Source: an uncultured Alistipes sp. (GTDB lineage: Bacteria > Bacteroidota > Bacteroidia > Bacteroidales > Rikenellaceae). Taken from it: a stretch of DNA of 64,000 nucleotides. Below the pieces are notes generated by a model that saw nothing but the letters and a program-made list of their open reading frames with translations, searched no databases and was not told where the DNA came from. The first letter of the stretch is position 1. The number at the start of each line of letters is the position of its first letter. The stretch is taken from positions 86,623 through 150,622 of the forward strand of contig CAJTLJ010000005.1 in NCBI GenBank assembly GCA_910577475.1. Reading direction: 5' to 3'. This document shows, in pieces, positions 26,684 through 34,831 of the stretch. Both the position numbers and the translations under genes were made by a program.

Positions 26684-27754
26684 TTATTCGGCTCCCTCCC
26701 CGGATTTTTCGGCCGCGGGGACGGGGGCGGCCAGCGAGCGGCAGATGTCGCGCACGAGCCGGGGACCCTCGTAGACGAAGCCCGTGTAGAGCTGGACGAG
26801 CGAGGCTCCGGCCTGCAGCATCTCCCGCACGTCTTCGGGGGTCATCAGACCGCCGACGCCGATGATGGGGTAGGTGCCGTGCGAGCGCTCGTGAATGCGG
26901 CGCACGACCTCCACGGCCCGCTGTTTCAGCGGAGCTCCTCCCAGCCGTCCGCCGCCGACCTGCGCCAGCGCCTGCCGGCTGGTCGTCAGCCCGTCGCGGT
27001 GGTGGGTGCCGCTCACGGCGACGATGCCGTCGAGCGGCGTGTCGATCATCAGATCGGTCATGCGGTCCACCTCCTCGTCCGTCAGGTCGGGCGAGATCTT
27101 CAGCAGGATGGGGCGGTAGTGATTCTGCCCGCGCCGGAAATCGAACAGCGGCTCCAGAATCTCCAGCAGCCGTCCGGTCGTGGGGGCCTGGCACTCGCGT
27201 GTGCCGTTGTCGCAGTTGATGTTGACGGTGAAGTAGTCGACGTACTGGTAGAGGTTGCGGAACAGTTTCAGGTAGTCGGCCGGCACCTTCTCGGGCGGGA
27301 TCGCGGCGTTGCAGCCGATGTTGCACCCCACGACGGTCCCCTCGTGCCCCTCGCGCAGTTTGCCCTGGGCCCGTTCGAGACCCCGGTTGGGAAATCCCAG
27401 CCGGTTCACCGTGGCCCGGTCGCGCTGCAGGCGGAAGACCCGCGGACGGGGGTTGCCGCCCTGCGGACGGGGGGTCAGGGTGCCGATCTCCACGAATCCG
27501 AAGCCCAGTGCCGAGAGCTCGTTGCAGACGTCGCCGTCGACATCGAACCCGGCCGCCAGCCCCACGGGGTTTCGGAAGCGGATGCCGAACACCTCGCGCT
27601 CCAGCGCGGGGCTCTCCACGGCGTGGCTTTTCCTGAGGAGCCAGCGCCCGCCCGGAACCATGCCGATCAGCCGCAGGGCGATCAGCGTCAGCCGGTGGGC
27701 CCGCTCGATGGGCAGCCGGAACAGAATCGGTTTTATGATCTTTTCGTAAATCAT
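26684..27754 (-). CDS. pyrD: Dihydroorotate dehydrogenase, class 2 type
   Basis: A 356-residue FMN enzyme oxidising dihydroorotate to orotate in pyrimidine synthesis. The N-terminal amphipathic extension (MIYEKIIKPILFRLPIERAH) is the membrane-quinone module of class 2. FMN motifs are RFRNPVGLAAGFDVDGD and IIGVGGLMTPEDVREML. The catalytic-base region reads VNINCDNGT, with Cys where E. coli PyrD has Ser. A TACCTTTG box lies at 27772-27779. It is transcribed before cinA. Confidence 0.94.
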   Translation of the reverse strand: MIYEKIIKPILFRLPIERAHRLTLIALRLIGMVPGGRWLLRKSHAVESPALEREVFGIRFRNPVGLAAGFDVDGDVCNELSALGFGFVEIGTLTPRPQGGNPRPRVFRLQRDRATVNRLGFPNRGLERAQGKLREGHEGTVVGCNIGCNAAIPPEKVPADYLKLFRNLYQYVDYFTVNINCDNGTRECQAPTTGRLLEILEPLFDFRRGQNHYRPILLKISPDLTDEEVDRMTDLMIDTPLDGIVAVSGTHHRDGLTTSRQALAQVGGGRLGGAPLKQRAVEVVRRIHERSHGTYPIIGVGGLMTPEDVREMLQAGASLVQLYTGFVYEGPRLVRDICRSLAAPVPAAEKSGEGAE

Positions 27755-27771
27755 CGCATTCGGTTACGCCG

Positions 27772-27779
27772 CAAAGGTA
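27772..27779 (-). promoter_or_regulatory. -7 box of pyrD
   Basis: On the minus strand this reads TACCTTTG (TAnnTTTG), 18 bases before the ATG. Confidence 0.55.
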
Positions 27780-27862
27780 TGAAAAAAAACGGGTAGTTGT
27801 ATGCGGAGGGGCGGTTCACAATTCACAATTGCTTTGCTTAACATGACAGCATATCAGAAAAC

Positions 27863-27894
27863 AAAAAATCTGTCTAATTTTAGACAGATTTTTT
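27863..27894 (-). terminator. Terminator of the fimbrillin-like operon
   Basis: A perfect 14-base stem, AAAAAATCTGTCTA and TAGACAGATTTTTT, lies just past the gene stop with T-rich flanks, so it can work in both directions. Confidence 0.8.
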
Positions 27895-27916
27895 GTAAGT
27901 AGTTTATTATAATTTC

Positions 27917-29929
27917 CTATTTTTCATAGGTAATTGTAATTTTCGTAATTTTCGAAATCGTTGTATTGGCATTTGTAATTTTGAAATAGCCGTTACCAGC
28001 ATCCGTTACATCGAATGTACGGCTGTTGGCATCTCCGGAGACTTTTGTCGTACTGGGTTTTTGACTGGTTCCTACCCAAACATTGTACGTAGCCTTCGTT
28101 GTATCTTCAATAACGATGGACTTGATAGTTCCGAGGCTTGTCGTATTGTAAATGGCGCTATTTTTCGATTGACGAATTTGGATATAATCAGCTTGGTAAG
28201 CAATACCTTCCGCTGTAACAGAGTACTCGATATTATCGCTACCTGTTACTTTGGCCGTTTGAGTCATATAAGAACTCCACCTATTTCCGCCATTGAAATC
28301 CGGTCTGGTAATGGATACTGTATAGGTCGAGGTACCACCGCCACTGATGACAACCTCGGCTGTTTCGGTTGCTACGGGTTCACCATTGATCGTTGCTGTC
28401 AGCGTGAAGGTATAGGTGCCCTCTTCCGTAACGCTGTAGTTGTCTGCTGTAATTTCTCCATCAACTCCGATTGTCTCGATCGATCCGATTTCGCTGCCGT
28501 CTTTTGCAACAGAAATAGACCAGTCCGGTTCATTTCCTAAAGTATTTGTGTAGGTTCCTTCGAATGTAATCGCAGTTTTTTCACTGTTCAAAGTAGCCGT
28601 GAAAGTGTTGATCTCACATTTCGGAAGAGATACGGCAGGAATAAGATACAACTTATTGGATTGCTCGCTTGTATAGAATGCAAAATAATTTGCAGAGGTG
28701 TTCTTTCCGAAAATTCGGGCGCTGTCTTTGGCCGCAGTGATTTTGTATTGCTTGGAGCCTGAAATCGGAGTTATGTCGAGATTGAACGCTGACGAACTTA
28801 ACGATGCGGAATTACCACTTGTCCAAGATATATATTTGCCATTTACATCTGTTATTACATAAGAAGCATCGGCTTGCGAGATATGCCAAATGATAGTTTC
28901 GTCGTTCGTATCAAAGGTTTCAGCAGAGCTGACATCCTTTATGGATTTAGATACCAGCCTTTTCGTGGAGGTATTCGTCTCTTGATTGGTGAGAGCATCG
29001 AAAGATGTACCAGCGGCATTTGTGGCAACTATAATATAATCGCCCTCGGGAATTCTCTTCGGCGTCTCGCCCTTGGCCAGATTGAGGTTCATGGTGAAGA
29101 AGTCGGTCGACGAGAGGTCGAGGGTGCTCGCGGTCTTGAACGTGTAGGTGTTCAGCGAGGTCTTGACCGTGAATGCGGCGCCTTCGTAGGCCTTGCGGGC
29201 GACTACGGCGTAGACCTGGTTGGCGAACGTTTTCGGATCGGCGGGTTTCTCGCCGACAGCCTCGAAAGGCTCCGTCAGCGTGACCGTCACGGAGGTTGCC
29301 TTACCTTCGGCAGCCGTGTAGACCGGATTGTCGACCGTGATGTCCATGAGGTGCTGTCCGGCGCAGACGACGCCCGGGTTGAAGGTTACCTCCTGCACCG
29401 TCTCGCCGGCCTGACCGCCGTAGATGTTGAGGGCCATGGCGCAGGCTACGGGCCGGAACGTGAGCGACACGTGCCGGTCGGCGTCGATCTCGCCTTTGGC
29501 TACCATTGCGTAGTCGTTGACGTTACCGTCGAAAACGCCAGCCTTGCTCTGCTTCTGGGTCGAGGTGACGTACATGCTGACGTGGGTCTGGTCGTAAGAG
29601 ATGTCCTGCTTGTCGAAATAGGGGTAGTAGGCATAGACCGTCTGCGAACCTAAGGCCACTTCGATGTCGAAATTCGTGGCGCCCTCGGTGTAGGTGACGG
29701 GAGTATTCTTCGTGCCCTTGTCGGTATAGACGGCGAACTGGTCGCCGGCGACCCACGTCAGCTGTGTGCGGTCGGCGTTCAGCGTCGTGCGGGTGATGTC
29801 CGTAGAGAGGGTGATGGTCTCGGTGGCCTGGGCGACGGGTTCGAACTCTTCGGTCGCGTCCTTCGAGCAGGCGGTGAAGCCCATTGCAGCTGCTGCAACG
29901 AGCATCATGGATTTGAACAGGTTTTTCAT
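27917..29929 (-). CDS. Fimbrillin-like surface lipoprotein
   Basis: A 670-residue lipoprotein, lipobox GFTAC with Cys about residue 21. Residues about 35-290 resemble fimbrillin-like proteins: TITLSTDITRTTLNADRTQLTWVAGDQFAVYTD, YAYYPYF, and the conserved core LTFRPVACAMALNIYGG. The rest (about 295-670) has a ricin-like or Ig-like look, with a module at 300-420 (PEGDYIIVATNAAGTSF), Ig-like pieces with NYSVTEEGTYTFTLTATINGE, and a C-terminal beta domain. The 3' half (27917 to about 29045) is clearly more AT-rich than the 5' half, which suggests a swapped C-terminus. It follows a 58-residue peptide gene. Confidence 0.8.
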   Translation of the reverse strand: MKNLFKSMMLVAAAAMGFTACSKDATEEFEPVAQATETITLSTDITRTTLNADRTQLTWVAGDQFAVYTDKGTKNTPVTYTEGATNFDIEVALGSQTVYAYYPYFDKQDISYDQTHVSMYVTSTQKQSKAGVFDGNVNDYAMVAKGEIDADRHVSLTFRPVACAMALNIYGGQAGETVQEVTFNPGVVCAGQHLMDITVDNPVYTAAEGKATSVTVTLTEPFEAVGEKPADPKTFANQVYAVVARKAYEGAAFTVKTSLNTYTFKTASTLDLSSTDFFTMNLNLAKGETPKRIPEGDYIIVATNAAGTSFDALTNQETNTSTKRLVSKSIKDVSSAETFDTNDETIIWHISQADASYVITDVNGKYISWTSGNSASLSSSAFNLDITPISGSKQYKITAAKDSARIFGKNTSANYFAFYTSEQSNKLYLIPAVSLPKCEINTFTATLNSEKTAITFEGTYTNTLGNEPDWSISVAKDGSEIGSIETIGVDGEITADNYSVTEEGTYTFTLTATINGEPVATETAEVVISGGGTSTYTVSITRPDFNGGNRWSSYMTQTAKVTGSDNIEYSVTAEGIAYQADYIQIRQSKNSAIYNTTSLGTIKSIVIEDTTKATYNVWVGTSQKPSTTKVSGDANSRTFDVTDAGNGYFKITNANTTISKITKITITYEK

Positions 29930-29946
29930 GATCGTCGTTTCAGCCG

Positions 29947-30123
29947 TTATTCGAATTCGTTGAAGTTTCCGTCTCCCCAGATAAGATCGTTATCGAGCGA
30001 GTTGTTCCACTCGCCGCTTGCCTGCGAATTAGCGAAGCCCTGCTCGACGGGAAGTTCGAGCAACTCCATGCTCGGAGAGGCGTACGGCAATTCCCCCCCC
30101 CTTGTAGCGGATACGTTTTTCAT
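29947..30123 (-). CDS. Small conserved peptide upstream of fimbrillin-like gene
   Basis: A 58-residue protein from ATG 30123: MKNVSATRGGELPYASPSME then LLELPVEQGFANSQASGEWNN and an acidic tail ending NEFE. It has no signal peptide. Short peptides of this style (MELLELPVEQGF core followed by an acidic end) often precede surface lipoprotein genes in Bacteroidales; their role is unknown. The gap to the lipoprotein is 17 bases, so they are one operon. A TACCTTTG box at 30165-30172 precedes it. Confidence 0.7.
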   Translation of the reverse strand: MKNVSATRGGELPYASPSMELLELPVEQGFANSQASGEWNNSLDNDLIWGDGNFNEFE

Positions 30124-30164
30124 AGAGTAAAGTATTTTATATAAATTGATATTGTTCTCCGCTA

Positions 30165-30172
30165 CAAAGGTA
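30165..30172 (-). promoter_or_regulatory. -7 box of the peptide/fimbrillin operon
   Basis: On the minus strand this reads TACCTTTG, 42 bases before the peptide ATG. Confidence 0.6.
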
Positions 30173-30310
30173 GCGATTATTATATAGAGTTGAACACTTT
30201 TGACGGAAAAAATGCGAAGTCCGCCTTGGAAATCTCCTGTTCGCGTGGGCGGACGGGGGCCGGATGAAAAAAGCGACGGGATTCCCGTCGCCTGCCGTCG
30301 CAGCATCTGC

Positions 30311-30394
30311 GGAGGAAGAGGGATTCGAACCCCCGGAGCCTTGCAGCTCAACGGTTTTCAAGACCGCCGCAATCGACCACTCTGCCATCCCTCC
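30311..30394 (-). tRNA. tRNA-Ser (anticodon TGA)
   Basis: An 84-base type II tRNA. On the minus strand the acceptor GGAGGGA pairs with TCCTCC-type 3' end, the anticodon stem-loop CGGTC-TTGAAAA-CCG holds TGA, and a variable arm TTGAGCTGCAAGGCTC precedes the GGGGGTTCGAATCCCTC T arm. CCA is not encoded. A TACCTTTG box lies at 30405-30412. Confidence 0.93.
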
Positions 30395-30404
30395 GATGCA
30401 GGGA

Positions 30405-30412
30405 CAAAGGTA
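30405..30412 (-). promoter_or_regulatory. -7 box of tRNA-Ser
   Basis: On the minus strand this reads TACCTTTG, 11 bases before the mature tRNA 5' end. Confidence 0.6.
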
Positions 30413-30515
30413 CGTCGGTTTTTTTTATTCGCCAAATATCCGGCCCGTTTTTCGTCTGTCTGCCGTTCGAATTCGCCCCTGCGCTCCGGGCGCGGAGGAT
30501 ATTCAAAAAATTTAT

Positions 30516-30523
30516 TATATTTG
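30516..30523 (+). promoter_or_regulatory. -7 box of the aminotransferase gene
   Basis: TATATTTG, exact TAnnTTTG, 60 bases before the ATG at 30584. Confidence 0.6.
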
Positions 30524-30583
30524 CGCCCTATACGAAAAAGCACACGGACCGGCGAAATGCCGGGCCGTTTAACAATCAGACAG

Positions 30584-31780
30584 ATGCCTAAAATTTCCCT
30601 GCGGGCCGAAGAGATGCCCGCCTCCCCGATTCGCAAGCTCGTGCCGCTGGCCGAGGCCGCCAAGGCGCGCGGCACGAAGATATACCACCTGAACATCGGA
30701 CAGCCCGACCTGCCCTCGCCCGGGGTGGGGCTCGACGCCCTGAAGCGGATCGACCGCACGATTCTGGAGTACAGCCCCAGCGACGGCTACCGCTCCCTGC
30801 GCGAGAAGCTCGCGAGCTACTACGAGCAGTACCAGATCCGCCTGAACCCCGACGACATCATCGTCACCACGGGCGGCTCGGAGGCCGTGCTGTTCGCCTT
30901 CATGTCGTGCCTGAATCCGGGCGACGAGATCATCGTTCCGGAGCCCGCCTATGCCAATTACATGGCCTTCGCCATCTCGGCGGGCGCCGTGATCCGTCCC
31001 GTGCTCTCCTCCATCGAGGAGGGATTCGCGCTGCCGGCCGTCGAGGAGTTCGAGAAGCTCATCAACGAACGCACGCGCGGCATCCTGATCTGCAACCCCA
31101 ACAACCCGACGGGGTATCTCTACACCCGCAAGGAGATGAATCAGATCCGCGATCTGGTGAAGAAGTACGATCTGTTCCTCTTCTCGGACGAGGTTTACCG
31201 CGAATTCATCTACACGGGCTCGCCCTATATCTCGGCCTGCCATCTGGAGGGGATCGAGCAGAACGTGGTGCTGATCGACTCGGTGTCGAAACGCTACTCG
31301 GAGTGCGGTATCCGCATCGGCGCGCTCATCACCAAGAACAAGACCCTGCGCAACGCCGTGATGAAGTTCTGTCAGGCCCGCCTCTCGCCGCCGCTGATCG
31401 GCCAGATCGTCGCCGAGGCCTCGATCGACGCTCCGCGAAGCTACAGCACGGAAATTTACGAGGAGTATATCGAGCGTCGCAAATGCCTGATCGACGGTCT
31501 GAACCGCATTCCGGGCGTCTACTCCCCGATTCCGATGGGTGCTTTCTATACCGTGGCCCGTCTGCCCATCGACGACAGCGACAAGTTCTGCGCGTGGTGT
31601 CTGACCGACTTCGAGTATGAGGGCGAAACGGTGATGATGGCTCCCGCCTCGGGCTTCTACTCCGACCCGGCGAAGGGCCGCAATGAGGTCCGGATCGCCT
31701 ATGTATTGAAGAAGGACGACCTGCAGCGCGCCGTCTTCCTGCTCGGCAAGGCGCTGGAGGCCTACAACAGCCGGGGCTGA
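30584..31780 (+). CDS. PLP-dependent class I/II aminotransferase
   Basis: A 398-residue fold-type I aminotransferase from ATG 30584 (MPKISLRAEEMPASPIRKL); upstream frame extension runs over the tRNA and is not coding. Motifs: HLNIGQPDLPSP, TTGGSEAVLFA, ICNPNNPTGYLYT (Asn/Pro loop), FLFSDEVYREFIY (Asp pairing with the pyridine nitrogen), and the PLP lysine in DSVSKRYSECGIRIG. The family covers aspartate and aromatic aminotransferases; the substrate cannot be told. A bidirectional terminator follows. Confidence 0.9.
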   Translation: MPKISLRAEEMPASPIRKLVPLAEAAKARGTKIYHLNIGQPDLPSPGVGLDALKRIDRTILEYSPSDGYRSLREKLASYYEQYQIRLNPDDIIVTTGGSEAVLFAFMSCLNPGDEIIVPEPAYANYMAFAISAGAVIRPVLSSIEEGFALPAVEEFEKLINERTRGILICNPNNPTGYLYTRKEMNQIRDLVKKYDLFLFSDEVYREFIYTGSPYISACHLEGIEQNVVLIDSVSKRYSECGIRIGALITKNKTLRNAVMKFCQARLSPPLIGQIVAEASIDAPRSYSTEIYEEYIERRKCLIDGLNRIPGVYSPIPMGAFYTVARLPIDDSDKFCAWCLTDFEYEGETVMMAPASGFYSDPAKGRNEVRIAYVLKKDDLQRAVFLLGKALEAYNSRG

Positions 31781-31808
31781 GAACTTCCGTACGGTGACAT
31801 ATTATATA

Positions 31809-31839
31809 AAAAGGGCTGTCCGTGAAGGACAGCCCTTTT
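31809..31839. terminator. Bidirectional terminator
   Basis: Perfect 13-base arms AAAAGGGCTGTCC and GGACAGCCCTTTT around GTGAA, between two convergent genes. Confidence 0.85.
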
Positions 31840-31862
31840 CGATTTTGCACTTCCCGAAGGGA

Positions 31863-32384
31863 TCAGAGCAGACGGAACTCTCCCAGCGAGCGCACCTCGT
31901 CGGCCGGTACGGCGATGTCGATGATATCGGCCGGGATATCCTTCTTCGTGAAGGTCGAGGTGTCGTTCTTGCCGACGACCGTCCAGGTCATGGCATTGGT
32001 CGACAGCGCGATCGTGTAGGAGGCGCCCCAGGCTACGTTGTCGCTGTAGCGGCCCGAGATCAGGGCCTGAGCCTCGTCGAGGGTGAAGGTGCCCTCGTAG
32101 AGCACCACGCCCTGGTTGTTGATACGCACCTGATAGAGGTCGAAGGTCTTGTCGGCGTTCAACTTCAGGTAGGCCGTGTGGGCTCCGTCGATGATCGAGC
32201 CGCCCGACCAGGCCGTCAGCTGCCACTCGCCCACGATATTTTGCAGGGTGATTTCGACAACGGGACCCGGAGGCGTAGGGCCGGGATTGGGATTAGGGTC
32301 AGGCACGGGATCGTCACCGCCGCCGCAATTGCACAAAGTGACGGCAACCAGGGCCGACATCAGGAAACACAGAAATTTTTTCAT
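31863..32384 (-). CDS. Small lipocalin-like lipoprotein
   Basis: A 173-residue lipoprotein starting MKKFLCFLMSALVAVTLCNC (Cys about 20), followed by a Pro/Asn/Asp-rich linker (DPVPDPNPNPGPTPPGP) and one small beta-barrel-type domain: NIVGEWQLTAWSGG, YLKLNADKTFDLYQ, LYEGTFTLDEA, LISGRYSDNVAWG. The GEWQL start and strand pattern fit the lipocalin-like (calycin) domains common in Bacteroidales lipoproteins. Ligand unknown. A TATATTTG box lies at 32428-32435. Confidence 0.75.
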   Translation of the reverse strand: MKKFLCFLMSALVAVTLCNCGGGDDPVPDPNPNPGPTPPGPVVEITLQNIVGEWQLTAWSGGSIIDGAHTAYLKLNADKTFDLYQVRINNQGVVLYEGTFTLDEAQALISGRYSDNVAWGASYTIALSTNAMTWTVVGKNDTSTFTKKDIPADIIDIAVPADEVRSLGEFRLL

Positions 32385-32427
32385 AGTTTTACGGTTCCGC
32401 CCGCATGGTTCGCCGGGAACGGACGGA

Positions 32428-32435
32428 CAAATATA
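32428..32435 (-). promoter_or_regulatory. -7 box of the lipocalin-like gene
   Basis: On the minus strand this reads TATATTTG, 44 bases before the ATG. Confidence 0.55.
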
Positions 32436-32538
32436 AGAATTATCGGTAAAAAACCCAAACGAACGGAATTTTTTTTGTCCGCGGGCTTCGGCGGTGCCGA
32501 ACCGTATTTCAGGCATCATATATGCACCGGCACGGGTG

Positions 32539-33144
32539 ATGAAAAAATTGCTCATACTGCTCGTAGCGCTCCTCCCGGCCTGCCATCCGCGGCAGAGCGG
32601 GGCTCTGTTTTTCTGGCCCAGAAGCCTCGAATCGCTGACCGCTGCGGCCCACATCACCCGCGACAACGCCGAGAACTTCGAATCGGCGGCCCGGCAGGCG
32701 GCGGCCGAAGAGCGGCCGGGGGCCGAACGGCTCCTGCGGGCGCTGGCCCATGCCGAACGGATTCAGGAGACGGGATATGTGCGCGCCATTCGCCGCATGG
32801 GCGGGAGCTATGCCCCGCCGGAGCAGGTATTGGTGAAGGTGCGTTCTACACGAAGGAATATGGAGCGTATCCTCGCCCGCTTGCAGGAGAGCCGGTTGCA
32901 GGGATACCAGACCATCGACGATGTGTTGAAGGAGGGAAACCGTTATGTCGCCCGTCTGCTGATCCGCAATGCCGCCGCCACGAACCGCTGCATGCACGCC
33001 GTCGAGCGCTACATGCGCCAGGGCGAGCGCGCCGCCTCGGCCTACTGGGTCTGTCCGCAGTGCGGGTATCTCTGCGACGACGGCCACCGCGACCCCTACT
33101 GTCCGCAATGTCTGACCGACGGCCGCCGGTTTCTGCGTTTCTGA
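32539..33144 (+). CDS. Rubrerythrin-like lipoprotein with zinc-ribbon tail
   Basis: A 201-residue lipoprotein from ATG 32539; lipobox LLPAC (Cys about 14). A helical part (about 28-160) holds ITRDNAENFESAARQAAAEE and ALAHAERIQETGY, reminiscent of ferritin-like rubrerythrin helices, but the paired ExxH iron motifs are incomplete. The tail WVCPQCGYLCDDGHRDPYCPQCL carries two CxxC pairs of rubredoxin or zinc-ribbon type. A membrane-tethered rubrerythrin relative is the best guess; redox function is not established. Its stop abuts the stop of the convergent response regulator. Confidence 0.6.
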   Translation: MKKLLILLVALLPACHPRQSGALFFWPRSLESLTAAAHITRDNAENFESAARQAAAEERPGAERLLRALAHAERIQETGYVRAIRRMGGSYAPPEQVLVKVRSTRRNMERILARLQESRLQGYQTIDDVLKEGNRYVARLLIRNAAATNRCMHAVERYMRQGERAASAYWVCPQCGYLCDDGHRDPYCPQCLTDGRRFLRF

Positions 33145-33789
33145 TTACAGCTCCACCCAGCCCCGCTTGATGGCATAGGCCACCAGGTGGGCCGTATTCC
33201 GGCAGCCGGTCTTTTCGAGGATGTTGGCGCGGTGCTTGTCTACCGTCCGTTTCGAGATGAAGAGGCTGTCGGCGATCTCCTGGTTCGACAGACCGCGGCA
33301 GACCGCCACCAGAATCTCCCGCTCGCGCGCCGAGAGGGTGTCGTCGGCCGGCTGCTCCTCCGATCCGGTTTTCAGGTGCCGGAAGAGCGATGCGAGCAGG
33401 GCCGCGCTGAAGTAGCTCTCCCCGGCCATCACGGCCCGGATCGCCTCCAGCACCTCGTCCAGCGCCGAATCCTTGAGCAGGAATCCGCAGGCTCCGGCCT
33501 CGACCATCCGGGCGTAGTAGTGTTCGTCGCCGAACATCGAGAGGGTGACGATCCGCAGTTCGGGCCGCAGGGCCAGTGCCCGGCGGGCGGTCTCGGCCCC
33601 GTCGATGCCGGGCATCGAGATATCCAGAAAAACCACGTCGGTCTGCAAGTCGGGCAGCAGGGCGAGGAACTCCTCGCCGTCGGCCGCTTCGGCCACGACA
33701 CGGCAGCCCCCCACGCGCTCCAGCAGGCCGCGCAGTCCGTTGCGGAACAGGGTGTGGTCGTCGACCAAGGTGATTTTCGGTTCCATCAT
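33145..33789 (-). CDS. NarL/LuxR-family response regulator
   Basis: A 214-residue regulator. The receiver domain (about 1-120) has the acidic pair DD at 10-11, phospho-acceptor Asp 56 in FLDISMPG, and Lys in FLLKDS. The C-terminal LuxR helix-turn-helix has LSAREREILVAVCRGLSNQEIAD and SKRTVDKHRANILEKTG. It follows the histidine kinase by 45 bases on the same strand and is its obvious partner. Targets unknown. Confidence 0.93.
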   Translation of the reverse strand: MMEPKITLVDDHTLFRNGLRGLLERVGGCRVVAEAADGEEFLALLPDLQTDVVFLDISMPGIDGAETARRALALRPELRIVTLSMFGDEHYYARMVEAGACGFLLKDSALDEVLEAIRAVMAGESYFSAALLASLFRHLKTGSEEQPADDTLSAREREILVAVCRGLSNQEIADSLFISKRTVDKHRANILEKTGCRNTAHLVAYAIKRGWVEL

Positions 33790-33834
33790 TTCATCTTTCG
33801 TCCTGCGAGGATGCGGGCCTCCGCGCAGACCTGA

Positions 33835-34806
33835 TCATAGTCGGTTTTTCCCGCGGCGGTTCGGGCGGCGCGTCTCCTCCCCGACGCCGATCCGCACGGC
33901 GGCCGACATGCCCTTGCCCTTCCGCCCCCGGATGTCGAAGGTGCCGTTGAGCGAGTGGACGCGCGAGGCGATGTTGGAGAGGCCCATGCCGCAGTCCATC
34001 ATCGCCTGCGGGTCGAATCCCCGGCCGTTGTCGGAGTAGTCGAGCGACAGCCGGCCGTTGCCCTGCGACAGCGACAGCGAGATCTCCGTGCAGGCGGCGT
34101 GCTTGAGCGAGTTGTTGATCAGCTCGCAGATGACGCGGTAGAGGATCACCTCCACGTTGGCGTCGAAGCGTTCGGAGCGCAGGTCGGTCATGAAGCGGAT
34201 CTTCACGTCGTGCATGCCGGTGCATTTCTGGATGAAGTTCTGCACGCCCCGCACCAGCCCGAAATCCGCCAGCACGTGGGGCGACATGTTGTTCGAGATC
34301 TCGCGCAGGGAGCGGATCGCCTCGTCGATGACGTAGGCGGTGTTCTCCACGATGGCTCGGCGCTCGTCGTCCATCCCCTCGCACGAGACGGCCGAAAGCG
34401 ACATCTTGGCCGACGAGAGCAGCGGTCCCAGTCCGTCGTGCAGCTCCCGGGCGAAGCGCGAGCGCGACTTCTCCTCGGTTCGCAGCACGGCTGTCAGGAT
34501 CCGCTTGTTGACCGTCTGGCTGTGTCGGTTCATCCGCTCGATGTAGCGGAAGAGCTTGTGCGCATACATCACGCCGATCGAGAGCGCCACCGAGACCACG
34601 ACCCCCAGCCAGACGCTGATCTCCATCGGGAAGCGCTGGCCGCTCACCCACAGCAGTTGCAGCAGGCGCTCCACGGAGAGCAGCATGAATCCCACGATGA
34701 AGAGGATCCAGATCGAATTGTAACGGGTCGTGCGGATCAGCCGCACGGCGAAAACCGATGCCACCAGTTGGATGAGGATGGCCGCCACGAGCAATATCTT
34801 CAACAT
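33835..34806 (-). CDS. NarX-type sensor histidine kinase (HisKA_3)
   Basis: A 323-residue inner-membrane kinase with three hydrophobic segments (about 3-24, 31-53, 62-82) and no large periplasmic domain. The HisKA_3 phospho-acceptor is His 123 in FARELHDGLGPLLSSAKM. The ATPase domain has N-box ELINNSLKHA, G1 DYSDNGRGFD and GMGLSNIASRVHSLNG. The signal is unknown; the lack of a sensor domain suggests membrane or redox sensing. It lies between surE (25-base gap) and the response regulator. Confidence 0.9.
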   Translation of the reverse strand: MLKILLVAAILIQLVASVFAVRLIRTTRYNSIWILFIVGFMLLSVERLLQLLWVSGQRFPMEISVWLGVVVSVALSIGVMYAHKLFRYIERMNRHSQTVNKRILTAVLRTEEKSRSRFARELHDGLGPLLSSAKMSLSAVSCEGMDDERRAIVENTAYVIDEAIRSLREISNNMSPHVLADFGLVRGVQNFIQKCTGMHDVKIRFMTDLRSERFDANVEVILYRVICELINNSLKHAACTEISLSLSQGNGRLSLDYSDNGRGFDPQAMMDCGMGLSNIASRVHSLNGTFDIRGRKGKGMSAAVRIGVGEETRRPNRRGKNRL

Positions 34807-34831
34807 ATCGAACTCCGATTATCCTTATAAT

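Noticed and set aside
30200..30583. N-terminal extension of the aminotransferase frame
   Set aside because: It runs across the antisense of tRNA-Ser and a promoter box; family N-termini begin at 30584.
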